DNA of 10,027 bases from contig JAICTU010000339.1 of the NCBI GenBank assembly GCA_025936205.1, positions 1 through 10,027 of the forward strand, written 5' to 3'. The DNA comes from Polyangiaceae bacterium (GTDB taxonomy: Bacteria; Myxococcota; Polyangia; Polyangiales; Polyangiaceae). How positions within the stretch are numbered: the first letter of the stretch is position 1; every line of letters begins with the position of its first letter. Positions 1-6,650 of this stretch are shown here, piece by piece. A model generated the notes under the pieces. That model searched no databases, was not told where the DNA came from, and saw only the letters and a list, made by a program, of their open reading frames with translations. A program made the position numbers and the translations under genes.

Positions 1-281
1 CCAGCTCCGGCGGCAACGGTTTCGATCTGTTGATCGTCGACATGGTCATGCCCGGGGGCATGGATGGTCTGGCCACAGTTGCACGCATCCGTCACACGCA
101 GGCGTCGCAAAAAGTCCTGATTGCGAGCGGCTATGCGCCAGATCACCTCAATGACGCGGCTCGCCAGCGCGGGCTGCCCTGGTTGGCCAAGCCGTATACC
201 TTGAGCGGGCTGGCCTCCGCGGTGCGCAGCACGCTGGCAGGCAGCATCGAGGGCACACAGCTGGATCATCCCGGCGAGTGA
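1..281 (+). CDS. Receiver (REC) domain protein, C-terminal part; probable hybrid histidine kinase
   Basis: This is the 3' end of a gene that begins before the window; the reading frame is open from base 3 and stops with TGA at 279-281. The visible 92 residues match the second half of a response-regulator receiver domain. The phospho-acceptor Asp lies in LLIVDMVMP (codon 39-41), followed by the MPGGMDG turn, the conserved Ser in VLIASGYA, and the conserved Lys in WLAKPY. The GYA...KPY pattern and the absence of any output domain after the receiver are typical of the C-terminal receiver of hybrid sensor kinases (family knowledge), so I infer a hybrid kinase. A free-standing single-domain receiver is the alternative; the missing 5' part would decide. 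A small GAF-domain gene follows 34 bases downstream on the same strand and could be co-transcribed. Confidence 0.85.
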   Translation, partial: SSGGNGFDLLIVDMVMPGGMDGLATVARIRHTQASQKVLIASGYAPDHLNDAARQRGLPWLAKPYTLSGLASAVRSTLAGSIEGTQLDHPGE

Positions 282-315
282 TGTGCCCGCGGCGCGCCTG
301 TGCTAGCTTCGCGGC

Positions 316-741
316 GTGAACCATCCCCATCCCACCCTCCAGCCCTGGCTGGAGGCGTTCCTTGCGGCGCGCGGCGGCGTCGCCGGCAGTGTCCACCGCG
401 TACGAGGCGATCAGCTGGAGCTGGCCGCACACGTGCGCCTGCCCCCTCCGGTAGTGGAGAAAACGCGCTCGATCCCCAAGGGCAAGGGCATGGCGGGGCT
501 GGCCTGGGAGCGCGACCGGGTGGTATCGACCTGCAACTTGAAGACGGACACCAGCGGTGACGTGCGGCCGGGCGCCAAAGCCGTCGATGCCGGCGCGGCG
601 CTGGCGATCCCGGTTCGGGACGGCGCGGGCGCGGTTCGCGCGGTGGTGGGGATCGCGTTCGCGGGCGAGCGCGAGATGAGCAGCGAGGAGCAGGCGAAGT
701 TCGAGAGCGACGCGCAGGCATTGCCCGCCAACGGCCCCTGA
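316..741 (+). CDS. Small GAF-domain protein
   Basis: This is a 141-residue soluble protein with no signal peptide or membrane segment, essentially one GAF domain. The characteristic segments are IPKGKGMAGLAWERDRVV (residues 53-70, the GxGxxG-like helix region), an STCNL strand, and the C-terminal pair of strands around AALAIPVRD and AVRAVVGIAF (about residues 94-115). GAF domains bind small ligands such as cyclic nucleotides or haem, or act as dimerisation modules; no ligand can be deduced here. There is no output domain, so the protein would have to work on a partner. The GTG start at 316 gives a compact domain and clears the upstream stop, but no clear Shine-Dalgarno precedes it, so the start is less certain than the frame. 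The oxygenase gene begins 18 bases after the stop, consistent with an operon. Confidence 0.75.
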   Translation: MNHPHPTLQPWLEAFLAARGGVAGSVHRVRGDQLELAAHVRLPPPVVEKTRSIPKGKGMAGLAWERDRVVSTCNLKTDTSGDVRPGAKAVDAGAALAIPVRDGAGAVRAVVGIAFAGEREMSSEEQAKFESDAQALPANGP

Positions 742-759
742 GCAGCGGGTGAAGCCAGC

Positions 760-1689
760 GTGACGCAGCAATGGGAGGTCGAGCGGGTCGAGCTGTCACC
801 CGGGCTCGGTGAGCGCCTGGAGCGCGAGGAACTGCCGCTGGTGATCGCGGGAGGCGCCGCGCGCTGGCGTGCAGTCGAGCGCTGGTCGCCGCACTATCTC
901 GCAGGGTTGCTCGGCAACGCGGAGATCGACTTCAAGCTGTCCAGCTCGAACGTGCATCCCGACTTTCGCCAGAGCGAGCTGCGGCACATGTTCGCGCGCG
1001 GCCGCGCCCCATTCGGCGAGTTTCTGCAGCAACTGGTCACGGGCGGCGAAAGCGAGCGCGCCCGGCGCCTGTTCACGGGCGACGAGCAGTTCTTGCTGCG
1101 GCGACGGGACGGCGTCACGAGCGTGAATCCGCTGCTGGCGCCGTTGCTCGACGAGATCGAAACGCCCGAGCTGGTCCCGGGCGAGCGGCTGTACACGGTC
1201 TGGAGCTGGTTCAGCGGGCGCGGCGTGCGCACCTGGCTGCACTACGACAACAACGGTTGTCACAATCTGAACGCGCAGCTCTGTGGCCATAAGCGCTGCT
1301 GGTTATATGCACCCGATCAGTTGCACCGGATGCACCCCTTTCCGCTCGGGGGCGGCAATCCAGCGCACAACTGCAGCCAGATCGACGCAGAGGCGCCCCA
1401 GCCGGAGTTTGCGGCGGATCTGCAGTCGGCGCCAGCTTGGTACGCGGAGCTGAGCGCCGGGGATTTGCTGTTCCTCCCCGCCTGGTGGTTTCACACCTTC
1501 ACGCATGGCGGCGAGTTCAATGCGAACGTCAACTTCTGGTGGAAGCCGCTGCGGCCGAGCTGGAACCCCGTCGCCGCGCGGCAAGCCTTGCTCGACGCCG
1601 CCGGTCGCGCCGGGCTTGCCAAGGATCCCGCGGCCGCGGCCTCGCTGCGCTCGCTCGACGCCGCGCTTTGTCAGCCAGCTGGAGGCTAG
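760..1689 (+). CDS. Cupin-8/JmjC-type Fe(II)/2-oxoglutarate-dependent oxygenase
   Basis: This 309-residue cytoplasmic protein resembles the cupin_8/JmjC hydroxylases (FIH-like family), which use Fe(II), O2 and 2-oxoglutarate to hydroxylate proteins or small molecules. The iron triad is visible: H161 and D163 in TWLHYDNNG, and distal H245 in LPAWWFHTFTHG. K178 in CGHKRCWLYAP sits where these enzymes usually bind the 2-oxoglutarate carboxylate, and the N-terminal LPLVIAGGAARWRA matches the family's opening strand (PxVIxG, then W). FNANVNFWW (253-261) follows the last iron ligand as expected. The length is normal for the family. The GTG at 760 is preceded by a weak purine-rich stretch near 748-753. 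The substrate is unknown; the GAF gene just upstream is a possible functional partner. A wrong start by a few codons is the main uncertainty. Confidence 0.88.
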   Translation: MTQQWEVERVELSPGLGERLEREELPLVIAGGAARWRAVERWSPHYLAGLLGNAEIDFKLSSSNVHPDFRQSELRHMFARGRAPFGEFLQQLVTGGESERARRLFTGDEQFLLRRRDGVTSVNPLLAPLLDEIETPELVPGERLYTVWSWFSGRGVRTWLHYDNNGCHNLNAQLCGHKRCWLYAPDQLHRMHPFPLGGGNPAHNCSQIDAEAPQPEFAADLQSAPAWYAELSAGDLLFLPAWWFHTFTHGGEFNANVNFWWKPLRPSWNPVAARQALLDAAGRAGLAKDPAAAASLRSLDAALCQPAGG

Positions 1690-1699
1690 CTCCAGCTGG
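1675..1699. terminator. Perfect hairpin at a convergent gene end (candidate bidirectional terminator)
   Basis: A perfect 10-bp inverted repeat, CCAGCTGGAG paired with CTCCAGCTGG, is separated by a 5-base loop, GCTAG. The loop contains the TAG stop codon of the oxygenase gene (1687-1689). The HDOD gene on the other strand ends at 1722, so the hairpin sits between two converging genes and could act on both transcripts. There is no T-run on either side, so intrinsic termination is not proven; Rho-assisted termination or 3'-end protection are alternatives. Confidence 0.6.
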
Positions 1700-1723
1700 T
1701 GTTCCGCAGTCGGAGGCTAGCTC
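1681..1723. repeat. 12-bp direct repeat in the convergent intergenic region
   Basis: The 12-mer GGAGGCTAGCTC occurs at 1681-1692 and again at 1712-1723, offset by 31 bases. The first copy forms part of the hairpin with the oxygenase stop codon; the second reaches the HDOD stop codon (TGA on the minus strand, 1722-1724). The second copy lacks the left arm and does not form an equally good hairpin. A small local duplication is the simplest reading. Confidence 0.6.
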
Positions 1724-2663
1724 AGCCCTCGGAACCGTTGAGTTGCTGGACGACCTTGTTGCCCAGCGCGATCAGCGTCGAGATGTCGTCGCCCCAGCCG
1801 AAGTGGCGCGCCGCCGCGATCCCCTGCTGCGTCGTCTCTTCGGCGCCGATGATGGCAGCGTCGACCTGGGTGGCGATCCAGCTCGCGAGGCAGACCAGCG
1901 CCGCCATCGGCGAGACGTGGCCGGGCCGCGAGAACGAGTGATGGTTGGCCACCACCCAGCGCAAGCCCTCGGGCAATGACCAGAGCCCGGCGACGGTGTC
2001 GGCGGCCGCTTCATGCACCGCGAACATCGGCGCCTTGAGCTGATCGAAGGTGAAGCCCCGTCCATCGGGCCCGCGCAGCGCCGGCGCCACCAGCAGGCAA
2101 GCAGCGATACCGATGTCGTGCAACAAACCGCAAACGTAGATGCGGTCGCCTTGCTGACCAATGCGCTCGGCCAGCTTGCGCGCGAGATGCGCGGTGACCG
2201 TGCTGTGCCGCCGCAGCGCCTGCATCGGGGCGCGAAATACCTCGCTGGTGAACATCTGAGCGTTGGTCGCGGCCTCGGTGAAGACGAGGGCGATGGTGCG
2301 GATGCCGAGCCGCATCACGGCATCGTCGATCGTCTGCACGCGCGCGCCGCCGGAGTAGAACGGCGACTGTGCGATGCGCAGCACGCGCGCCGCGATCAAC
2401 GGCTCGGTCTCCAGGAGCGCGACGATCTCGCCGAAGCTGACGTTCGGGTCGCGCGCCAGCGCCAGCATCTCCAGCGCGGCCGCGGGCAAGAGTGGCGGCT
2501 GATAGTCGGGCGATGCAAAGGTCCGGTTGAGCGCGTCGATCAATGCCTGCTCCGACGCCGGCCGGACTGATTTTGCCCGCTCGCTGAGCAGTCTGGATTC
2601 ACCCTCCACGGCAACTGGTACGGCCCGCGCCCCGCTGCGCCTTAGCGTCGCCCACGGCCTCAC
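1722..2663 (-). CDS. HDOD domain signalling protein
   Basis: The protein has 313 residues with this start, no signal peptide and no membrane segment. Residues about 40-260 form an HDOD domain: the LLPAAALEMLALARDPN and FGEIVALLETEPLIAARVLRIA segments are the typical opening helices, followed by TIDDAVMRLGIRTIALVF. GLLHDIGIA (179-187) keeps an HD pair (H182, D183), with further His residues at 153, 217 and 241-242. HDOD proteins are regulatory relatives of HD phosphohydrolases found beside two-component and chemotaxis genes; enzymatic activity is usually not shown. The first 40 residues are not conserved-looking. The GTG start at 2663 has only a distant purine run upstream on the minus strand, and GTG at 2609 is a possible alternative. 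The gene is divergent from the CheX/CheY pair. Confidence 0.85.
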   Translation of the reverse strand: MRPWATLRRSGARAVPVAVEGESRLLSERAKSVRPASEQALIDALNRTFASPDYQPPLLPAAALEMLALARDPNVSFGEIVALLETEPLIAARVLRIAQSPFYSGGARVQTIDDAVMRLGIRTIALVFTEAATNAQMFTSEVFRAPMQALRRHSTVTAHLARKLAERIGQQGDRIYVCGLLHDIGIAACLLVAPALRGPDGRGFTFDQLKAPMFAVHEAAADTVAGLWSLPEGLRWVVANHHSFSRPGHVSPMAALVCLASWIATQVDAAIIGAEETTQQGIAAARHFGWGDDISTLIALGNKVVQQLNGSEG

Positions 2664-2787
2664 ATGCGCGCACTCTCACCCCCCGCGCGCTGTTTCATAA
2701 TCAGCATTTAGGTGTGCCTGTAGCTTGACGTTCTGGAGCACGAGCCGGGGCATCCGGCATGAAGCGATGCGAATCCCAGGGGGCCAG
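2664..2787. promoter_or_regulatory. Divergent intergenic region, candidate promoter region for HDOD and CheX genes
   Basis: This 124-base gap separates two divergently transcribed signalling genes and holds the most AT-rich patch of the neighbourhood (about 2690-2715). CATAAT at 2696-2701 resembles a -10 element on the plus strand, but I find no convincing -35 box at the right distance. TTGACG at 2725-2730 resembles a -35 box without a good -10 partner. Location supports regulatory function; the exact elements are not resolved. Confidence 0.35.
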
Positions 2788-3678
2788 GTGGCACTGAAGC
2801 GTTACGTGATGTTGGTGGACCAGGAGGGGGGGCCACTGGCTCGCCTCATCCCTCGGCTTCGAGAGCTCGACTTTCGCATCGTGCGCGTGCCGGAGCCGAG
2901 CTCCGCGGTGGAGTTCGTGCGCGTATTCCCCAAGCTGTCCATGGTGGCCGTCAACGATACCGGCGACGCCGAGCAGAACGTGGCGCTCGTCAGCGGCATG
3001 CGGGAGTTGCAGCCGACGCTGCCCTTGCTCTGGCACGGCCCGCCGCTGACCCTGCCGGAAGGCCAGCGCGTCGAGGTGCTGCCCACCCAGGATGTGACGG
3101 CAGGGGACCTGGTCGCCTGCGCCGAGCGGCTCCTGTACCAGCACTTCTACCCACTCGACTTCGCCACTTACCTGGCGGAGACCGCGCTCACGGCCTTTGC
3201 CGCTTTCGGCGCGCACGCCTCCTCCGCAGATCCGTTTCTGAAAGCGAGCCGGGCACGGCTCGCGGAGCTGAGCGCCTTGATCGCCTTCTCGGGGCCGGAG
3301 ACGTCCGGGCACCTGGTGGTCAGCTCGTCGCGCCAGGTCGCTCGCGATGCCCATGCGCGGCTCTTCGGTGCCGCGGCTCCGAGCAACGACGACGCGCTCG
3401 TGGACTTGCTCGGGGAGTGCAGCAACCGGATCGTCGGGCGGCTGGTGAGCTACTTCGAAAAGCGCGGCCGCCCTTTCAGCTTCGGTGTGCCGCTGTATCT
3501 GGCCGGCAGTCAGTGCGTTCTCTGGCAAGGCGCGAGCCGCCCTTCGCTGGCGCTGGAGTTCGAGGGCATCAGCGGGCGGCTCTTCTGTGAGATTTGCATC
3601 GACGCTTTCGACCCCGTCAGCTCGCAATCCGAGCTTCCCGACGAGTTGCTTCAATCGGGCACGTGTATCCTGCTATGA
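2788..3678 (+). CDS. CheX-type phosphatase with degenerate receiver-like N-terminal domain
   Basis: With the GTG start at 2788 the protein has 296 residues. Residues about 4-115 follow a receiver-like beta/alpha pattern (RYVMLVDQEGGPLARLIPRL, then LSMVAVNDTGD), but the acidic pocket and phospho-Asp region are degraded, so it looks like a pseudo-receiver. Residues about 135-290 resemble the CheC/CheX fold; GECSNRIVG carries the E-x-x-N active-site motif (E210, N213) that in CheX positions water for dephosphorylating CheY-P. The likely role is phosphatase for the response regulator encoded next, whose ATG overlaps this stop in ATGA (3675-3678), implying translational coupling. AGGGGG at 2778-2783 supports the 2788 start; ATG 2767 and TTG 2725 are in-frame alternatives. 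Family assignment of the C-terminal half is by motif and context; the N-terminal reading is less sure. Confidence 0.72.
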   Translation: MALKRYVMLVDQEGGPLARLIPRLRELDFRIVRVPEPSSAVEFVRVFPKLSMVAVNDTGDAEQNVALVSGMRELQPTLPLLWHGPPLTLPEGQRVEVLPTQDVTAGDLVACAERLLYQHFYPLDFATYLAETALTAFAAFGAHASSADPFLKASRARLAELSALIAFSGPETSGHLVVSSSRQVARDAHARLFGAAAPSNDDALVDLLGECSNRIVGRLVSYFEKRGRPFSFGVPLYLAGSQCVLWQGASRPSLALEFEGISGRLFCEICIDAFDPVSSQSELPDELLQSGTCILL

Positions 3679-4088
3679 CCGAATCAGCTCCCATCTCGAC
3701 CATCGATCCTCCGCGCGTGTTGATGGTGGATGACTCATCGACCTCTCGCCGCCAGCTGCGCCTGGCCCTGGAGAAAGCCGGCATCGTCGTGACGGAAGCG
3801 TCGGAGGGGGTGGAAGCCCTGTGGCGGGCTCGCCAGCAGGCCTATGACCTGGTCTTGACCGACATCCACATGCCCACCATGGATGGGCTTGAGTTCATCC
3901 GCGAGCTGCGGAAGAACCCGGGTTACGAGGCCACGCCCATCTACGTGCTGACCTCGGACGGCTCGCGCGATCGGCTCGCTGAAGGCAGGGCCGCCGGAGC
4001 TACAGCCTGGGTGATCAAGCCGCCCAACGTGCCGCTGCTCGTGGACGCCATCGTCAAGGCTACCGGCGCCCGTCGCCGAGCCGGCTGA
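3675..4088 (+). CDS. CheY-like single-domain response regulator
   Basis: This 137-residue protein is a stand-alone receiver domain with a complete set of catalytic residues: acidic pair D19-D20 in VLMVDDSS, phospho-acceptor D63 in LVLTDIHMPTMDG, T93 in YVLTSDGS and K115 in WVIKPP. There is no output domain, as in CheY, so phosphorylation would be read by a partner protein. The ATG at 3675 overlaps the stop of the CheX-like gene by four bases, which fixes the start better than the longer in-frame opening upstream. The pairing of a receiver with a CheX-type phosphatase suggests a fast-decaying phospho-signal in a chemosensory-like pathway; the partner kinase is not in the window. The stop lies six bases from the end of the converging Clp gene. 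Confidence 0.93.
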   Translation: MTESAPISTIDPPRVLMVDDSSTSRRQLRLALEKAGIVVTEASEGVEALWRARQQAYDLVLTDIHMPTMDGLEFIRELRKNPGYEATPIYVLTSDGSRDRLAEGRAAGATAWVIKPPNVPLLVDAIVKATGARRRAG

Positions 4089-4104
4089 GTCGCCTCACAC
4101 GGCT
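4079..4104. terminator. Imperfect inverted repeat spanning both convergent stop codons
   Basis: Two 11-base arms (4079-4089 and 4094-4104) around the loop TCGC pair at 9 of 11 positions, with two internal mismatches. The TGA stop of the CheY-like gene (4086-4088) pairs exactly with the TCA that encodes the stop of the Clp gene (4095-4097). With only six bases between the genes, this is the only structured candidate for ending both transcripts. No T-run follows on either side, so intrinsic termination is uncertain. Confidence 0.45.
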
Positions 4105-6629
4105 TCGATGGCGATCTGATTCGCCCGGGCACGCACGCGCAGGCTCTGGCCATTCGCCGCCCCGCCCTGCAAGATCAGCTCCGCCAGCGGTGCCTCCACC
4201 AGCCTGGAGATGGTGCGCTGCATGGGGCGCGCCCCGAGCGTCAAGTCGACCCCGCCGGCCGCCAGCAAGCACTCGATCACGCTCGGGTCGAACTCCACAT
4301 GCACGCCGCGCGCCTCCGAGAGGCGCGCCGCTAGCTTGGCGAGCAAACGCCGAGCGATCTCCGAGACCTGCGCACGCTCCAGCGGCGCAAACACCAGCAC
4401 CTCGTCGATCCGGTTGAAGAGCTCGGGGGCCAGCGTGTCGCGGACACGCCGCACCACCCGGTCGCGGTACTCCCCGAGCGCGCGACCTTCGCTGCGCGCG
4501 AAGCCCAGCGAGCGCCCCGGCGTCTGCTCGTTGGCGCCGAGGTTGGAGGTCATCACGATCAGAGCGTGCGAGAAGTCGACGGTACGGCCTCGTCCGTCCG
4601 TCATGCGCCCCTCGTCAAACAGCGCCAGGAAGCTCTGCAGCACCTCCGGGTGCGCCTTCTCCAACTCGTCGAGCAGGATCACCTGGTAGGGGCGCCGGCG
4701 TACCGCCTCGGTGAGCTGACCGCCCGCTTCATGACCCACGTAGCCGGGCGGCGCTCCGAAGAGCCGCGCCACCGCATGTGCTTCGCTGTACTCGGAGAGA
4801 TCGATGCGCGTCAGCGCCTGCTCGGAGAAGAACAGCGCCTCGGCCAAGGCCTTCGCCGTCTCGGTCTTGCCGACTCCAGTGGGACCCAGCAGCAGGAAGG
4901 TGCCGATCGGACGCTTACCCCCCAGCCCCGCGGCGTTGCGCCGCACGCAGCGGGCGATCGCCTTCAGCCCCTCCGCGTGCCCCACGACGCGAGCCGACAG
5001 CGCCGACTCGAGTCCGAGCATGCGTTCGCCGTCGCTCTCCAGCAGGCGCTCCGCCGGCACCTGCGACAGCTCCGAGACCACCTCCGCCACCTGCTCGGGC
5101 CCGACCTGGGCATGGCCACGGCGGCGCGACCGTGCCCCCGCGAGATCGAGGATGGCGATGGCCTTGTCCGGCAACGCCCGCCCCGGGAGATATTGCACCG
5201 ACCAGGCGATGCCGAGCGCGAGCGCGGACTCCTCGTAGCGCACACCGTGATGCGCCTCGAACTTGGGTGCCAGCGACTCCAGCACCAGGAACGCGTCCTC
5301 GCGGCTCGGCTCTTCGATCTCCACCAGTGAAAAGCGGCGCGCCAACGCCGGATCGGGCTCGATTGCGCGAGCGTATTCCTCGCGCGTGGTGGCGCCGATG
5401 CAAGGCAAGCGGCCCTGCGAGATGGCCAGCTTGAACTCGGAAGCCAGCTCTTCGCCCCCGTCGCCGACGAACAGCTGGTGCAACTCGTCGAAGAACAGCA
5501 CGACCCTGCCCTCGCTGAGCTCCACCTCGTGACACAGGGCTTGCATGCGCTGCGCCAATCCGCCGCGCACGCCAGTCCCGGAGACCAGCGCGCCGGCGCC
5601 GAGCTCGACCACGATGCGCGGTGCAAGCCCGAGGGTTCCGTCGAGGTTGGCGAAGCGCTGCGCCACGCCGTGCACGATGCGCGTCTTGCCGACGCCCGAT
5701 GGGCCCACCAGGCAGGGATTGTTCGCCTGGCGCTTGCACAGCACGTCGATCACGCGCTCCACCTCGGTCTCGCGGCGCACCACGCGATCCAGGTCGCCGC
5801 AGGCTGCCGCCAGCGTCAGATTCGTGCCCAGACGGCTGAGCAGCGGAAAGCGCTTGTGCGAGAGCGCGAACTGCCGCTCCGCGGCCGCCCGCGCCAGGCT
5901 TGCTGGAGGCGAGGCTGCCGCAGATTTCGCGGCACGCGCGCTCGAAGCGTGTTTGGACGCCGACTCGCGAGCTTTTGGGTTGTCCGCGGACTCTTCTGCG
6001 GACCTGCTCCCGGGCTCCGGAGGCGGCGTACTCCCCCGCTCGCTGCTGCGGCGCTGCTCCCGCAGATCCTGCGGAGGCACGACCTCTGCGTGGCGGCGCG
6101 GCCCCCCCGGGCGTACGCGCGGCGCGCCCGGGCGATTGCCCGCCGCGCTCGACGCCGCAGCTTGCGCCTGGCTGGTTTGAAGCTTGCCGGGCACCTCTCC
6201 GCGGCGCACGATCGGCTCGCGCCCGAGCAAGGCCAAGGCCTGGTTCATCGCCGCCAGCCGCAACCGGTTCACGTCCACCCCGCATTGATCGAGCACGCGG
6301 TAGGCGGCGGTGCGCCGATCGCCCAGCAGCGAGATCAACAGATGCAAGGCGCCAGGCTCGGGCGCGCGCATCCGTTCGGCGACAGCGCGCGCCCCCTGTG
6401 TGGCAGCTCGCAACGGCAGCGGTTCATCGTCGCTGGCCGAGCGCGCGGCGCGCAGCAGCGCCTCGGCCGCGAGCCGGCGGCTCTCCAGCAAGGCCGCCGC
6501 GCCACACGAGCTCTGGGCCATTGCAGCCAGCAGATGCGCGCTGGTCACCCGCTCCTTGCGCCCGCGCGCGAGCTGCTCGGCGTGACGTTCCAGACCGGTC
6601 AGCTCGGATTCTGCGCGCGACGTAACCAT
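4095..6629 (-). CDS. ClpA-like AAA+ unfoldase with two ATPase rings and a long basic linker
   Basis: This is an 844-residue Hsp100/Clp protein. Order: two Clp N-domain repeats (about 7-135), an Ala/Arg/Ser/Pro-rich probably disordered linker (about 150-250), ATPase ring 1 (Walker A GPSGVGKT 309-316, Walker B D381-E382, arginine finger in LARRF 429-433) and ring 2 (Walker A GPTGVGKT 582-589, pore loop GYVG 629-632, Walker B D654-E655, sensor-1 N696, arginine finger R740, sensor-2 in GARPMQR 799-805). There is no middle coiled-coil domain between the rings, so it is ClpA-like rather than ClpB, ClpC or ClpV. LGF at 708-710 sits where ClpA and ClpC carry the IGL/IGF/LGF loop that docks ClpP, so coupling to a protease is plausible. 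Ring 1's pore loop reads GVRG instead of KYRG. The ATG at 6629 lies 21 bases after a lipoprotein gene on the same strand. ClpP is not in the window. Confidence 0.92.
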   Translation of the reverse strand: MVTSRAESELTGLERHAEQLARGRKERVTSAHLLAAMAQSSCGAAALLESRRLAAEALLRAARSASDDEPLPLRAATQGARAVAERMRAPEPGALHLLISLLGDRRTAAYRVLDQCGVDVNRLRLAAMNQALALLGREPIVRRGEVPGKLQTSQAQAAASSAAGNRPGAPRVRPGGPRRHAEVVPPQDLREQRRSSERGSTPPPEPGSRSAEESADNPKARESASKHASSARAAKSAAASPPASLARAAAERQFALSHKRFPLLSRLGTNLTLAAACGDLDRVVRRETEVERVIDVLCKRQANNPCLVGPSGVGKTRIVHGVAQRFANLDGTLGLAPRIVVELGAGALVSGTGVRGGLAQRMQALCHEVELSEGRVVLFFDELHQLFVGDGGEELASEFKLAISQGRLPCIGATTREEYARAIEPDPALARRFSLVEIEEPSREDAFLVLESLAPKFEAHHGVRYEESALALGIAWSVQYLPGRALPDKAIAILDLAGARSRRRGHAQVGPEQVAEVVSELSQVPAERLLESDGERMLGLESALSARVVGHAEGLKAIARCVRRNAAGLGGKRPIGTFLLLGPTGVGKTETAKALAEALFFSEQALTRIDLSEYSEAHAVARLFGAPPGYVGHEAGGQLTEAVRRRPYQVILLDELEKAHPEVLQSFLALFDEGRMTDGRGRTVDFSHALIVMTSNLGANEQTPGRSLGFARSEGRALGEYRDRVVRRVRDTLAPELFNRIDEVLVFAPLERAQVSEIARRLLAKLAARLSEARGVHVEFDPSVIECLLAAGGVDLTLGARPMQRTISRLVEAPLAELILQGGAANGQSLRVRARANQIAIEAV

Positions 6630-6650
6630 CAGTTGGCGGGACCATGCGCA

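Noticed and set aside
2725..2787. TTG start at 2725 for the CheX-like protein
   Set aside because: The extra 21 residues lack domain character and a good ribosome site; AGGGGG before GTG 2788 fits better, although ATG 2767 cannot be excluded.
2701..3654. Antisense open frame of 317 codons opposite the CheX-like gene
   Set aside because: The composition is Arg/Gln/His-rich with no domain, as expected of shadow frames in GC-rich DNA; the plus-strand gene has the E-x-x-N motif and the ATGA overlap.
3594..3674. Longer N-terminus for the CheY-like protein
   Set aside because: It would overlap the CheX-like gene by over 80 bases and adds a non-conserved Arg-rich segment; ATG 3675 in ATGA is the natural start.
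4095..6629. Type VI secretion ClpV or disaggregase ClpB identity for the Clp gene
   Set aside because: No middle domain is present, an LGF loop is, and no secretion genes lie nearby.
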